From Synchiropus splendidus (Eukaryota; Chordata; Actinopteri; Syngnathiformes; Callionymidae), in the NCBI RefSeq assembly GCF_027744825.2, contig NC_071338.1, positions 27,961,501 to 28,025,500 on the forward strand: DNA of 64,000 nucleotides, in the 5' to 3' direction. Below are positions 1-13,700 of this stretch, piece after piece. The translations under genes and the position numbers were made by a program. The notes below the pieces were generated by a model that ran no database searches, was not told where the DNA came from, and saw only the letters and a list, made by a program, of their open reading frames with translations. How positions within the stretch are numbered: position 1 is the first letter of the stretch; every line of letters begins with the position of its first letter.

Positions 1-149
1 AACTTGCCTTTTCACTGGTCTTGATGTCGTGGAAATAGCAAACTGCTGACATGACAATTTACACAGACAAAAAAAATACAAGGTGGCATTTTGGAAGCCA
101 TATTAATGGGTTCATGCAGCCTCCCTGTTTTCACTGAAGCCAATCCATG

Positions 150-660
150 TATGCGCCCGCACACACGTTTGTATTTCTATCTTTGTGGGGACCGGTCATT
201 GACCCTTTCCCCAGCCTCTCACCCTAAACCTAACCGTTCAAAACACATGGCTAACCTTAACCAGGAGTCTGGTTGTAATAAACTACATTTACTGAGGTTT
301 AACCCGCTAAACATTGTGAGGACAGGCCCAAAATGTCCTCACAGGAAGGTGGCTTGTCTCACAGGTATGGCAAAACATGCCCACACACATGCACGCTTGT
401 ACTGACACACATATGTTTGTATTTCTCTCCTTGTGGGGACATTGTGAGGTCTCTCATTGACATAACCCTTTCCACAGCCTCTCACCCTAAACCTCACCAT
501 CGAAAACACATGGCTAACCTTACTAGGACTCTTAGCCTATTTATAATGAACCAGTTATTTTGACATTTTCATCCTCATCCTTAACCATTTTGCTGGTCCC
601 CACGTGTAAGTGTGTTTCCAAGAACTGGTCCTCACAAGTGTAGCTAAAACAGGCTACACT
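150..660. repeat. Dispersed repeat, two tandem copies
   Basis: Two adjacent, diverged copies (about 150-400 and 400-660) share an ordered set of phrases: TGTATTTCT, TGTGGGGAC, CCCTTTCC..AGCCTCTC, ACCCTAAACCT, AACACATGGCTAACCTTA, then TCCTCACA near the end. A third copy lies at 35795-36080. Both ends carry GTGGGGAC/GTCCCCAC-like words, so an inverted-terminal DNA element is possible, but I see no clean target-site duplication. The short ORFs across it are not genes. The rest of 1-1443 shows no recognisable exon and is probably fes intron. Confidence 0.6.
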
Positions 661-1408
661 ATGAACCGAGTTTCCTCAAAATGGATTTGATACCGACTTT
701 CTTGCAGCGAGGCTTCTGCACTCTCTGGCAGTGGAGGAAAATGCAGCGTTTTTGTTTTTTTTAAGGTTCTATTCAGGAGCTATGACCCATCAATGTGGAT
801 ATTTAACGGTCGGTTTCTGTGTGGTTTGGTAATGATGATTGAACTGTTATTAAAAGAAATGATATTTTTTGGAGCAGAGCGGGAGACCTAGCTCTAGAGA
901 TTTATCCAAGAAAAATGCCACTCAATATACTACATATTATTTTAACAAGAGCCTGATGCGAAAGATTTAACAAGGAAAATCTGAACTGCAACATTGACTC
1001 GTGTCTTTTAAACGTTTCTCAATCCTTAAGATGGAAACCATTTCCAGGGGAAGCCTGGAGCTCTTTACCTCTGCTGCTGCCCCCGTGACTCGACCTCGGA
1101 TAAGTGGAAAAAAAGACAACTGTTTGACACTCTTGAACATGGGGTGGAGGTTTGAGAGATGGCGCCAAAACATCAGAATGTGGACTTTGAATGCCCTTTT
1201 GAATTCCCAAAACGACTAGAGAGACTTGAATGAAAAAGAGTGTGCCATAAACAATGCGCGAACACAAACACACGGTGGAGTTGGGCGGGTTTAAATGGTA
1301 CCTGGGAGGCATCTTATCATCATCAATGACAGCGTTCTCTTCTGTTGAACTCCAACCAGCTGTCAATCATCTGTGATGGGACTCGCGTCTCCTCGCGTCT
1401 AATTTTAA

Positions 1409-2024
<616 letters not shown>

Positions 2025-4437
2025 CACAGGTCCGCCACCGGCCAACACCTCGGTTTCAGCAGTCCGTCATATCACGTGTGTGATGACAAGATGTTATTGT
2101 GGTTTCATGAAATCATTATAATGGAAACCTTACTTACAAGCTTTATAAACCTTTATTATCTTATTTGAAAACTATTTTGGTCCAGTTCTTAGGTACCTTA
2201 AACATTTTCATAATTATACATATTATAAATATTATAACCAGTACATGTTACTGCATTATTATACAATATTATTGCATTGATTTTATCAATTGAACTATCC
2301 ATAGAATTCGTTATGAAGCACATAAAATGTCAAGGGTCTCGACAGTCAAATTCAAATAATCTCATTTGGACAGCAGGTGGCAGCACTGTGACGCATGAGC
2401 AACACAGTAAACGCAGAAGAGAATCAGCGGCTCCTGCAGTTCTTTGTCACACCACCATCATCGCACGGTAACTGCTTGCATGACAAGGTGGACGGTCACA
2501 GTTTAGTTGGTACTTTCAAGCCTTATCTGTTTAGTTCGTTGTGTTTTGTAAATTATTTGTCTTCGTTTTTAATGTATTTATTGATCTTTAAACGGGTTTT
2601 TGAGCTGACCTTTATGCCAGGATCTTATTTTATCTTTTCCTTTTTTTTAAACCCTTTTCATTGTATTTTGAGTGGTTTAGTTTAAATTAAAATGTATGCT
2701 TCTTGTCAGTATGCCTCATGCTTTTTTATTTGTTGAAGTAAAACAAGCCGCCTTCCCGACACTGTCCCTTTGTGTGTTTAAGATGTTTAAATACACCTGT
2801 TTTTTGTGCCCTTTGTCATCAAACTTTCAAAACTTTCTAACTTTCTTGGGTGGCAGCATGTTCACCTGCTTACCTCGGTACATACTGCTGAGAGTATCTT
2901 GCTCGGACTGTCTGTGTGAAACCTTTTCATTTCTCTCCACTGTCTTGGAATGTTCAGTCATTTAAAAGTGTGTGTTACCATCAGGTTATTAAGTGCATCA
3001 AAACATCAAGACATACATTTGAATTTTTAAATATCTTTTTCTTTTTATTTCCATTCTGTTAACCTATGATAGTTGAATATTCATTGTTATGAATATTCGA
3101 TAGTCTGTAATTGACTATTTGAAATTGTTGAAATTCATTGCGCCTATTCAGCATCTTAAATTAACTCCATCACCGCCTCCCAGTTTCACCTGAACAAATC
3201 AAAATCAATCAGGCATCACAGTTGTTCTCTAAGAGAAGACATCATGTACCATGAAGGGAGATCAGGCAGTGCTGTTACACTGCAGCGTTCTCAGTCATGG
3301 GGAGGAAAGAGCTGAGCTAAACATCAGCCAGAATGAGTTCCAGAAATTTTTAGAAATACTGCTCCTCTCAGTTGAGGCCCAGACTTGTCGTCATGATGTC
3401 CAAATGGGAAGAGGCCACAGGTCAGACCCAGGACATGCTGTAGAGAATAATTGTGATACAATTATATAACATCCACGAGTAGTTTATGCAGCACAGGTGG
3501 TTTATTTTTTAGAAAAGACATGACCACAAACTTTGTTCTGTCCACCTGTAGTGGCAACGGTTCTCCAGCGCTTAAGTCGTTGGAGTTCATGTGATGTATG
3601 TGGAGTTCCTTTTACTATCAACTGCTGTGTGACATAAGAGATCCTCCAGGTGTGGACAGGTTCCTCCTGATGGACACTGTGTAGTCCTCTTATCAAACCC
3701 TTGTTGCTGCTGATGCCATGAGTCACAACAAACAGACCAGTCTCCAAGGACATGCGACTCTTCCTGCTTGCTATCAGCGTCCAGATCGCACCAACACACA
3801 TCAAGTCTCCCTCAGGAGGGAGACGAATGTGTCAGTGTCAAAAATGAATGTAAACATCTCGTGACAAGTCACAAAGGTGTCTGTGGTATTTGGCAGGGGA
3901 GTTGAACCCCCCGTCCCTCCGACCTCCTCGTGAAACCCGTGGAGCTATGTCATAATTTAGACAGCTTTTGAAGAATTGTTCAAGTGTTTGTAACATGTGA
4001 CTGCAATGCTGTGTGAAGCACATTTTACTGTCTGAGTGGCGACGTGGAGCAACAAATAACATTTCGAAATGTAGCAAGAGAAAAGGGGTGTTTCTTCTTT
4101 CCTCCACCTGAGATTCAGATCTTTTCCCTTCGTGAAATATAATAAGTTGCCAATCTGGGGTCGACATGCTCTCAACACCTTAAATTGCACTTGTGCTTTA
4201 TTCTCTGACACATCGGATGCAGTTTTTTTTCCCCTATTTCTGCTAAAGGAATTGGTGGAAGGAAGATATGTTGACTTTGTATCTAAAATCATTTTATACA
4301 CATAAAACATAAAAAAGTGTATAATACGATGCGTTTGATTAGTATTAAACACTCCTCACCTCATCATCGCCACTTGGGGACTTGGCGCCCGAGAAGGAGA
4401 CCAGCAGAGGACTTGCACCACAGGTCAATAAGCTCAC
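2025..4437. other. fes 3' UTR and intergenic DNA
   Basis: No exon recognised. The first ~660 bases are probably fes 3' UTR: an ATTAAA at 2686-2691 is the nearest plausible poly(A) signal. A CTCF-like site (ACAGCAGGTGGCAG, 13 of 14 consensus positions) lies at 2370-2383 on the plus strand. The remaining short ORFs have no family resemblance or splice context. Confidence 0.4.
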
Positions 4438-5160
4438 ATCAAAAAAGGTCGCACCAAACGCCCTTCTCCCGGATGAGTTCTGACTGAGGGATCCTGCGGT
4501 GCTCACAGGCCAGTGAAGAGATATAATCCATCCACCTGGTCCTGGGTCGACCCCTCGACCTCCTGTCAGCTGGCCATGCCTTCAACACCTCCAAAGGGAG
4601 GCCTCCAGGGGGCATCCTCAACTGACTCCTATCATCGCGGAGAAGCAGTGGCTCTACTCCGGGTCTCTCCCGAGTGACAGAACTTCTCACCTTATCTCCA
4701 AAGGAGATGTCGGAGAAAACTCATTTCAGCCACTTTGATCCAGGATCTTATTCTTTCGGCCATGACCCACAGCTCATGACCATAGGTGAGGATGGGGGTG
4801 AAGATCGATCGGTAAATGGAGAGCTTTGCCTTTTGGCTCAGCTCCCTCTTACACACAACAGTTCGGTAGAGCAACTGCAATACCACCCCTGCTGCAGCGA
4901 TTCACAGACCACTCTTCAATTCCCCTATTTGAGAACAAGACCTCAAGGTACTTAACTTCTCTACTGGAGGCAGGAACTCATTCCAAACCATCCTTATCTG
5001 GTTAAGAACCATGGGCACGGACTAAGAGGTGCAGATCATCATCCCAGCCGCTTCACATTCAGACGCAAACTGATTCAGAGCGGGCTGAAGGTTGCACCGT
5101 GATGAAGCCATGAGAAGCAAATCATCTGTAAATAGCAGTTTGGAGAATGCATGGAGGAAG
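4438..5160 (-). mobile_element. Decayed LINE, reverse transcriptase C-terminal part
   Basis: On the minus strand, broken frames preserve the end of a fish non-LTR retrotransposon. A LLFTDDLLLMASS stretch (a degenerate F/YxDD polymerase box) is followed by QFASECEAAGM, then LYRTVVCKRELSQKAKLSIY, TPILTYGHELWVM and AEMSFLRHL. After a frameshift come VEPLLLRDDRSQLRMPPG and SRGRPRTRWMDYISSLA. In-frame stops and shifts show it is dead, and the 5' part is missing. The RGRPRTRW tail is typical of L2/Rex1-like fish LINEs; I cannot fix the clade without a library. Confidence 0.8.
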
Positions 5161-5280
5161 ACTCTTGGTCGGCACCAAGGCGCGTACCTCAGTCATCATA
5201 CACAGTCTTTATTTAATTAATGCAATATTTCAACTTCAGCCTACTGTGCTGGGATGGTACAAGAATCTGGAGCAAATCTG

Positions 5281-5640
5281 AAGAGACGTGTCAGTAAGGA
5301 ACACTCATTAAACACACCTTAAACACACATTAAACTCATTGAACCAATTAAACATATCAAATAAATGAAGTCAAGCAGACACTCAACCGCAGTGTCAAAA
5401 AGAATGTCATGCATTGCGCAAAAGATCTTACAGCTAATCCAATAATTAGATGAAAAACAAAGGCGTAACTGTCACACAAACAAAAGAGATGAACCAATTA
5501 AAAGACGCTGAAATACTGTGCGTGGCAACCGCTGAGAGAACAAGGTGCACCACCTGGTCCGGGACGCCGGCGCTGATATGCATGCATCCAACTGCTGGTG
5601 CAGGTAAAGTCACGGCCGAGACACAACAGCACTGCGTGTG
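5281..5640. repeat. Unclassified repeat, copy A
   Basis: Matches 7386-7660 in the same orientation through a long series of shared words: AGAGACRTGTCAGT, CTCATTAAACTCAT, AATAAATGAARTCAAGCAGA, CTCAACC, CAGCTAATCCAATAATTA, ATGCATCCA and GCAGGTAAAGTC. Divergence is moderate and scattered. No coding frame, A/B box or terminal repeats were recognised. Confidence 0.65.
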
Positions 5641-6054
5641 CAACCAGGCTGGTCGGGCCTGCGGTTATAAACAGATCAAAAATCACACGATGCAGAAGTA
5701 ACTTGGCGGGCAGTGGAGGTGAGACACCTCCTTCAACACAGGGTCTTCTTCCTCCAAAGTATTGGTGTCAGCAATAGCGTGGAAAGGAAGGACGGACAGT
5801 GATGGTGTTGCATATGTACTAACAGTGAGTTGGGGGTCTTGCTGGAGTATGCGAGTACCTAGACTTGGGCTTGCCACTCGCTTGTGTAGGGAGGCGGCCA
5901 GTGATAAAAGCACCAGACAAGCACCAGGAAGGAAGGCAACTGAGAGGCAGTGCCAGGGGGCTCTCACTTGGAGACTGCCTCAACCTTGTAAAGGTCAGTA
6001 GACACGCTGTGAAATAACAAGCCCTGAGGCCTTTGTGCTGGAGACGGTCTAAGA

Positions 6055-6781
6055 CAGGCCTGGCCAACTCACGGCTCCCGAGCCGCATTCGGCTCTTTCC
6101 CCAGTTTCATGCGACTCTTCACCAAATGAACTGGCCGCGATTTTGGTCAAGTTGCTGTTGAGATGATCGTTTATACAGGAAATAAGATGAAAAAGTAAGA
6201 TCTATTCCTGTGAAATGTCAAAATATTGTTCAAAGACTTTGACTTGCATTTAACTTTGAAACATAAACAATAAACCTCGCCGCACGTTCAATGCTAATGT
6301 GAGTCGTGGTCCTCAAACTTGGACTGTCATCAGATCCATGAGCAACACGATTGACATGACTTCGTTCCACGTTTCACTTTGTCATTCCCTAAACTAAACA
6401 TATGGCAGTCAGTGGAGTGAAGATGAGACGCTCCAGTCTGCAGCGTTGCTCAGACTCACAGACCGGGGTCACGTTATTGGTGGCATGAGCCAAGTAAAAA
6501 ATCTATAATTAAAATAAATGCCGCACACATTTCTATCTACGCCGCTTGATATTTTAAGGAAGATCAGATTTTAAAAATACATGCAGAAGAGACATATGGC
6601 AGACGTGAACCAGCAACCTTGTGACACACAGGGATGTGCTTCAACCGCTGTACTGCCTCTAAGTGACGTGACCAGCTGTTCAGGTGAGTCTTACAGCCTC
6701 ACATGTTTGTCGCATGTGGCTCTTTTGAGAAACACAGTAAAACAATGTGCCTCTTAGCCTCTGACTGGTTGGCCACCCCTG
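6055..6781. mobile_element. hAT-type nonautonomous transposon
   Basis: The ends are CAGGCCTGGCCAAC and, inverted, CAGGGGTGGCCAAC (12 of 14 match). They are flanked by GTCTAAGA (6047-6054) and GTTTAAGA (6782-6789), an 8-bp target duplication with one mismatch. An 8-bp duplication and CAG ends are the hAT superfamily signature. The interior has no transposase frame. The subterminal CGGCTC.TTTC / GTGGCTCTTTTGAG words are typical of this vertebrate family. Confidence 0.8.
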
Positions 6782-7126
6782 GTTTAAGACGACCTCCAGC
6801 CATTACAGAGGAAGCGAACAACAACAATTGATCCCCGAACATCCTTAGCATGAGTCACTTGAAGGCGCTCGATGGGGTTGCACAACCGACAGGGCATGCG
6901 CTGCAGAATGCCCTCTTTGGCCGCCCTGTTTCTGACGCTAGCACTTGAATCACAATCCACTCTGCAACAGCTAGACCATTAAACACAGGGCACTTTCAGC
7001 CCTTTGGTACAGTTACTAGGCCACCACTCGGGCAGGAAAAGCCTTCCCAAAGAGAAATAAACTGGGTGAAAGATACGGTGAAGGAACCTCTCCCTCGCCT
7101 CGCCCTGCCGTTTGACTCAAAAAGTG

Positions 7127-7128
<2 letters not shown>

Positions 7129-7219
<91 letters not shown>
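7129..7219. repeat. (TA)n microsatellite, about 45 units
   Basis: Uninterrupted TA dinucleotides for about 90 bases. Reading frames made of alternating I and Y across it are artefacts. Confidence 0.97.
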
Positions 7220-7222
<3 letters not shown>

Positions 7223-7385
7223 ATGCGTAACATACACTGTGAAACAATGTGTCTGCCCTGAGTACACAGCCCTACCAACAATCCTGAGTATGTGTTCAAC
7301 CCTTCTGCTCTGCCACTTGGAGACTTGCACCTGCAGCCTGGCAAAGGTGACACCAGGTGGATCTGAAGCGAATCAGGCTTAATCA

Positions 7386-7660
7386 CAAGAGACATGTCAG
7401 TGGAGAACGCTCATTAAACTCATGAGCCAAATCCAATAAATGAAATCAAGCAGAAACTCAACCACAATGTCGTAAGAAAAGAATTGCGTGCAACACGCAA
7501 ATGATCCTGCAGCTAATCCAATAATTACATTGGAAGAAAGGGTGTCAGTGTGTCACAAGCAAAAGAAAATAGTCAACCAAAGATGTTAATGGACGGTGCC
7601 CAGAATACATGCATCCACCTGCAGGTAAAGTCGTGTTGGAGACAAGTCAGCAGTGTTGCT
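7386..7660. repeat. Unclassified repeat, copy B
   Basis: Same-orientation partner of 5281-5640; it lacks an AAACACACCTTAAACACACA segment and part of the interior found in copy A. The two copies flank the hAT element at 6055-6781 and the TA microsatellite, which may mean a local duplication or two independent insertions. Confidence 0.65.
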
Positions 7661-7739
7661 GACACGGCACCAAAAGCCCGGTCAGACAACTGACTGGGCC
7701 TCACTGAACAGTGCTGCTGTCAATTGAAACTACAAGGTC

Positions 7740-10700
7740 AAGGTATTAGAATACTGCGTTCACGCTTCACCACTTGTTAGGAAACAATCTGCTTTAAGTT
7801 TTAAACTCGAGCTTCACTGTCATTTTAGCAACTCAACTTTCCAAAAAACATTCTGATATATCTGTTAAAAACCAATTGTAACTATGGAACAAGTTGCTAA
7901 GAAGAAAACTATACTGGACTAAGAAAGAAATAGTTTCTAAGGTTCAATTTAAAAAAAACAACAATAAAACGTTTTTTAATTGGACTTTGCTATTTTCCAC
8001 GACCTTACGATATCGAGGCAGAGCATGCGAGCGCTGTCAGGTGTGGTCCTGAACCAATGCCAGTTGACACGGATTCAGCCAATAGGCTGTCATTAAAGGC
8101 TTGTATTGACACCTTTATGGAACCTCTCTGTGTGAGAATTGGACCTGTGCTCTGTTTCTTGAGCAGAGCTTTGCTCACGCATCGTTTCTTTAGACAGTGA
8201 TCATAAAGTCATCAGGTATTTGGCATGCAAAGTGTGTCTTGGAGTTATACATGTGCCCATCATAAATCTAGGTCAGGACAAGCTTACTTCCTCCACCTGG
8301 CAGTCATGTGCTTTATGTTTAGCTTTATATTTCAATTAAAAAAACCTACTCTGTCGGCATGGCGACCGTTATTGTTTGAGGGTCAAGCTAAGGTAAACAA
8401 AGGTCATTTCCCACACCTCTTGCTCCAGCACCTGGAAGTTCATTTTTATCAGGGTCAAAAAGATTATGAACATCATGGTTTATTATATCGGTCATAGATC
8501 ACTGGTTTTTGACAGAGACATCGGTCCTAGTACTATTAAAATTCAGTATAACAGCAGTTCAATTTGTTTGTTCCGCCTGTGACCTGGACTCTCTCTCTGG
8601 ACACTGTACTGCCAGCAGTCTGTATGTTTGTGCGCCCCATGTCGCTCACGTTATGAAGGATGGTTTTAGCAGCTGTGAAATATTGAGTTCTCACTTGAAA
8701 GAGCAGCTTTCAGACTCTCACACGTTTCAAACGATACAGTGAGTCTCTCATCAGTTATTGCTTTATAAAGTCCTCACCCATCTGAGGAGACATGTTTTTT
8801 ATTACGTCACAAAAAAACTCTGTCTCCGCCGCAGCTCTGAACCCGCCCGCCTCTGAGACTGTCTGCATTGCATCTGATCAGGAGATGTAGCGTGTTTCTT
8901 CACCGTTTCACAGTTAAGATCTTAACACGTGCGGTGTACGCGTGGACCACACATGCTCACGTTGGACAAATGTGACCGTCCTCAAAGGCTGACGCGGAAG
9001 CCGGAGAGAAACCAAACCGAGTCAAGTCCCAGTCATTTCACCAGTTTTAAAGGCAGGACAGTGCACGGCAACTGCTTTGGACTGGTGAGGAAGAGGGGCT
9101 TTGGCTGCAAGGGATTTTAACTCACGAGTGTGGAGTTTCTTTGGTGCGTAGCAGAGCAGCTACTGTTTGGAAGCAGCAGTCAGGAGTGGCGGGCTGAAGG
9201 TTTGCTCCTGACCAATCGCAGCAGAGTGGCCGTGGCTGCGAGAAAGATCTTTCATCTTGCGGGACATGAAGCGTTTTCAATGGGTGCAGCTCATTTTCTA
9301 ATATAAATGTTTCATACAACAGACCCACACGTATGTGTTGAATAGGGGCCAATATCACTTTAAATCAGTAGAGTACTTACTCATCAGAAGTCAAACCCCC
9401 TCGATAATTATTTGAATACAAGACATTTAACTTTTTAGTTTTCATCTAAAATCACTTGGAATATTTCATTTTTTCCCCCCAGTAATGTGTTTTATCGGTC
9501 AGCAACTGAATTACAGTTTTTAGTTCAACTTTTTTATGTCCTATATATTTAATATCGCATTTTAGCATTATGTTCAGTTTGACAGAAAGTACAGATAAAA
9601 ACGCATTTGAAAAAAGTTTATTTCATAATCTGTGACGACACATCAGATTTACATGAGATTTGCGTCAACTTGCTTTCAAACATTCTTCAGAACTCCTTCT
9701 GTGCCTAACATCCTTTTCTCATTTCCTGCTGTCAGTCAACAACCCTTAAAACACTGTTAAAAAGTCAATTCTGCCTCTTTAGAACCTTTGTTGGCTCAAA
9801 TATTTCCTGAAACAAATTGTACCGGATTATTGCCGCAATGTTCTGTGCAAACTGCAGTTTTCTACTGTCATAGCTTGACAGTAGTCTGGAACACAAGCAC
9901 ATTGTTCACGTCAATCACATTATCACCGTCAATCCACGATCAGTTCTGTTAAAAAATCAAAAACTTTTCTACACAAAAACCATCAGGTGGGATTTTCTCT
10001 CCACCTTCAGCAACAAGTACGGCCGCATTGCTGAGTGACAGTGAGGCTGTCAGTGTGACGGCAGCGTGGGTGTGCTGTGTCATCACCAGGTTATAATGTC
10101 CACAGCTTTATGCAAACACACGGCAGACGACGACCAAATATCCCTGAACATCTTTGACTAACAGTCCTGCTCTCACTTTCACCACTTGTGAACTGGCACT
10201 CACTAATCCTCTCTTAATGCGGATTAAGGGATAATCCTCTTCAGTTTATCGATAAGACATCGTGAGTAGATTTCATACCAATTTGAGAGTAATCCCATAA
10301 AGAATGAAAACATGTGTGAAGTGCTGCCCAACTGTGAATGACAGGCGCAGAACACAACTCACAAGCTCGAATCCATGTTTGGCCAACTCCTGAATCTTAT
10401 TTGAGGGAAACATTTTTAGGGAATCTGAAAAGACCACAGTGATATTAGATCACTGTAGTTTATTAGGAAGAGAGAAATTATTAAAATAACCTTTGTAATT
10501 TTCGTGTGATGTGAGCCAGAAAGGCAGTCTAATCTAATGTATTCCCTCAAGACTCTATTGTCCACCGCTTTCCCTGATTGTCTTTGCACTTTGTCTTTGT
10601 TGTCAACACCTTAAGGTAAGTATTTTTACGGTGTGTTTGAAGTGTCCGGTCTTCAGTCGGACACTGCTCTGTAACTCTTCAGAGGGCACGTGGCCTTCCT

Positions 10701-11087
10701 GAACTTTTGCCTGTGTTTGACCTGCTTGAAGTGCTTGTCTGTCATCGCTTTTCTTTGTGGTGGATGTGCACCAGCAGACAGTTTTACAGTGTTGAAGCGT
10801 CCTGTCTCGCCTGCGTGTCCGACTCTCCACCACACATCAGCGCAGAGAAGGGAAATGCTCCCAGTGATGACCACGCTTCCATGAAAGTGTGTTGTGACGT
10901 CGGGCGTTTGTTCACACTGAGTGAATGTCTTCAGTGTGAGCGAGGAACGACGGTCATGTGGTTCAGAGAGTGTTCGTAACAATTCAAATATTCACTCTCA
11001 CTGGTCACTCAGTACACAGTCCGGAAGGTTCCTCACCTGAGTCCGTAAATTTAAGAGTTGTGAAATATGTGACAAATTCAATTAACA
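7740..11087. other. Intergenic, nothing recognised
   Basis: No exon, RNA gene or clear repeat was found. A slightly GC-richer block at 8820-9120 has several CpGs and a TTACGTCAC word, but no coding context. The ORFs at 8225-8742 and 10600-10980 occur on overlapping strands without splice sites or family motifs and look like chance frames. Confidence 0.4.
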
Positions 11088-11645
11088 CAAGTTTTAGTAG
11101 TAGAAGTAGTAAATAAATTATTCGGTTTATTAGAGACTATATTTCCTGCTGCAGTATATTTATTTTAATTCATAATTAATAAATAATTGTATTAAAATAA
11201 ATTATATTATGCAAGTTTTAGTTGTAGAAGTAGTAAATAAATGTTTTGGTTTATTACAGACTATATTTCCTGCTGCAGTATATTTATTTTAATTCATAAT
11301 TAATAAATAATTGTATTACATTAAATTACATTATGCAAGTTTTAGTTGTAGAAGTAGTAAATAAATGTTTTGGTTTATTACAGACTATATTTCCTGCTGC
11401 AGTATATTTATTTTTAATTCATAATTAATAAATAATTGTATTAAATTAAATTATATTATGCAAGTTTTAGTTGTAGAAGTAGCAAATACATATTTCGGTT
11501 TATTATAGGCTATATTTCCTGCTGCATTCTATTTATTTTAATTAATAAGTAAATGTATTAAATTAAATTCAATTAAAGCAAGTTTTAGTAGTAGAGGTAG
11601 TAAATAAATGTATCGGTGTTTCCTGCTGCATTATATTTATTTTTC
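11088..11645. repeat. AT-rich minisatellite, about 4.5 units of ~124 bp
   Basis: Five units begin with CAAGTTTTAGT at 11088, 11212, 11336, 11461 and 11579 (spacings 124, 124, 125, 118). Each carries GTAGAAGTAG, GGTTTATTA, CTATATTTCCTGCTGCA and runs of TAATTAATAAATAATTG. The middle units are most alike and the last is truncated, the pattern expected from unequal exchange. Confidence 0.93.
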
Positions 11646-13290
11646 TCCTTGTCTCTTTTTCGATTCACAATTGTTTTAACATGATGACTTTCCCTGATGT
11701 CAAAATGCAGCTATATATGGAAATAAATATTTATAATTATATTTATATGATATTAATTGTATTTTTAGATGCTTCCTTTTTCTTTTTATTTATGTTTTTT
11801 TTATGAAATATTAAGAAAACAGACTTTTCTCAGCTCCTTGACTGCTCTTTATCCTGTTTGCAGTCTAGCTGGGACGAGGTGCAGCACTCCAGGCGGGATC
11901 AAGTCCGCAGCCAAAACCCGGATTGCTTGTGTTCACGTCGGACGCGCTTTGTCTCGAGACAGAGTCCGCAGTGTGAAAAGCCCCTCAAGTACTGATCCTT
12001 TCTCATTGATTTGATCCTTCCATCACCAGGTAAATTCTCCACAGATCTGTAAGTCAACGCTCGGTGCCTGGACTAGACCTGAGCACCCTAAAAACCAGAC
12101 TAAGTTCTCACTTGGTCACACCCTGAATCCTCTTTGACTCTTTGATAATGGCCTCCTAAAAATCTACTCTAGAGCTTTGATTTAGTGAACAAAAGCATGA
12201 GATTCCTGTTAAACCCCAGACATCAGTGCCGACTGAAAAGTGGCAGCTCCAGTAAACATCAAGCTCTTTATATACAAACACTGGAGAGAACATGATGAAA
12301 GACAGGGAGGAGATGTAGAATGGAGGGAGTTTTTACAGAAGAATGGGCTCATGCAGCTCCTGCTGAATCCGAAGAGAAAAATATATAAAATGCAGGTGAA
12401 AAAATCCAAAGCTGCCTCTGCAGGGCTGCGTTAGAGGTTTTCCCAGAGACCTCAACACGTCTCTCCAGTCGGTGCTCGACAACAAAGACACATTTGCTCA
12501 TCTTACTTTTGTTTCCAAATGCAAAGGCTTGGTCCAAAACTCTCCTGAGGCTGTTCCTCTCGTCCATGTGTAAAACCTTCTTTCAACCCTCTCCGTGCTC
12601 TGAAGGCCACAGGAAGGAACGAAAGGATTGCAGCAGCACTGTAAAAATGAAGAATCTCAGGAATCACTGAAAGTTCCCTCACTCATGAAAAAGACGACCT
12701 GATGTTGAAACTTTTCTCTTCCTGGTTTGGAATCTGACCCCAAGAATCAGCAGAAAGGAAGCATCTTATGTTAAATTGAACATTTCTATCGCTTAAGAGA
12801 GCAGTTTACCAAGGGTCAGAGGTCACAGCCGCCATAAACAGCACAGCGAGATTCACACCTTTCCAACAGACCAGCTCACAGTTGTAGAAATCATTGATGA
12901 TGCATGAGACTGAGGGTGAAGGTCAAGTGACCAGTGGGAGCCAGTGAAGTGGGGATCAGATGATGTAACAGATGAAACACCTGCAGCCTGCAGCAGAAGG
13001 TGTGGTGGTTCTCACCCCCTCAGGCCACCTTGTTTCTTTTTGCTGCTCTTGTTACTCAAGCACTGTATTTGGAAGCAAGTTGAACACGTTTTGTCGCTTG
13101 TCTCATCCACACATGACAGATGACCAAATCGATCAAGACATCTGACAGAACTATAAATATTCTGCATTTCTTCTTTATGCAACAAAGTCATGTGACACAG
13201 GTGTTGTGTATTCATGTAAAATAATTTGATTTAAAATCAAACATTTAGTTTCATTCATTTTTGTTTTGTTAATTCTGGTGAGGACTAAAG
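11646..13290. other. Intergenic, nothing recognised
   Basis: No exon or RNA gene is supported. A 64-codon frame starting at 12240 (MAAPVNIKL...) has no recognisable domain and no splice partner. Confidence 0.35.
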
Positions 13291-13700
13291 CAGAGGTTCT
13301 TAACCTTTCTGATCTCAGGGCCCATCTTTCCCAGAACAAATGGGCCCGGGGCCCAGTCAAGTAACAGAACTGATTCATGATTCCTGATTTCATTTGTGAT
13401 CAACAACCATATTTAATCTACATTAAACAAACCAAAACCTTGTCAAATAACATGAAACCATGTGATCACCGCAAAGATATTTGTCATCGAAAAGTCCAAT
13501 CAGCAGCAGAACCAGGTGCAAGTCATAGTCATCAAATTTACTAGAGAAAAAAAGAAAAAAATACACTTGATGCAAACTGTTGAGGAAATTGGAAAAACTG
13601 AATAAAATTCAGAATAAAATAAATATAATAAAACCATATCTAAATATAATAAAATAAAAGTTATATATTTTATTTAAACTCCAAAGAAGATATTAGCAAA
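13291..13700 (+). mobile_element. hAT-like element family B, partial copy
   Basis: Starts with CAGAGGTTCTTAACC and aligns closely for about 400 bases, on the opposite strand, with the element inside kif7 (52596-53142). Shared words include CCCAGAACAAAT.GGCCCGGGGCCC, AGATATTTGTCATCGAAAAG, AGCAGCAGAACCAGGT, ACACTTGATGCAAACTGTTG and TTATTTAAACTCCAAAGAAG. Similarity fades near 13700 and the far terminal repeat is absent. No coding capacity. Confidence 0.7.

Noticed and set aside
150..660. Telomere-like CCCTAAACCTAACC words
   Set aside because: Single short runs within a dispersed repeat, not tandem TTAGGG arrays.
6996..7395. Two frames with long IYIYIY runs
   Set aside because: Produced by the TA microsatellite, not coding.
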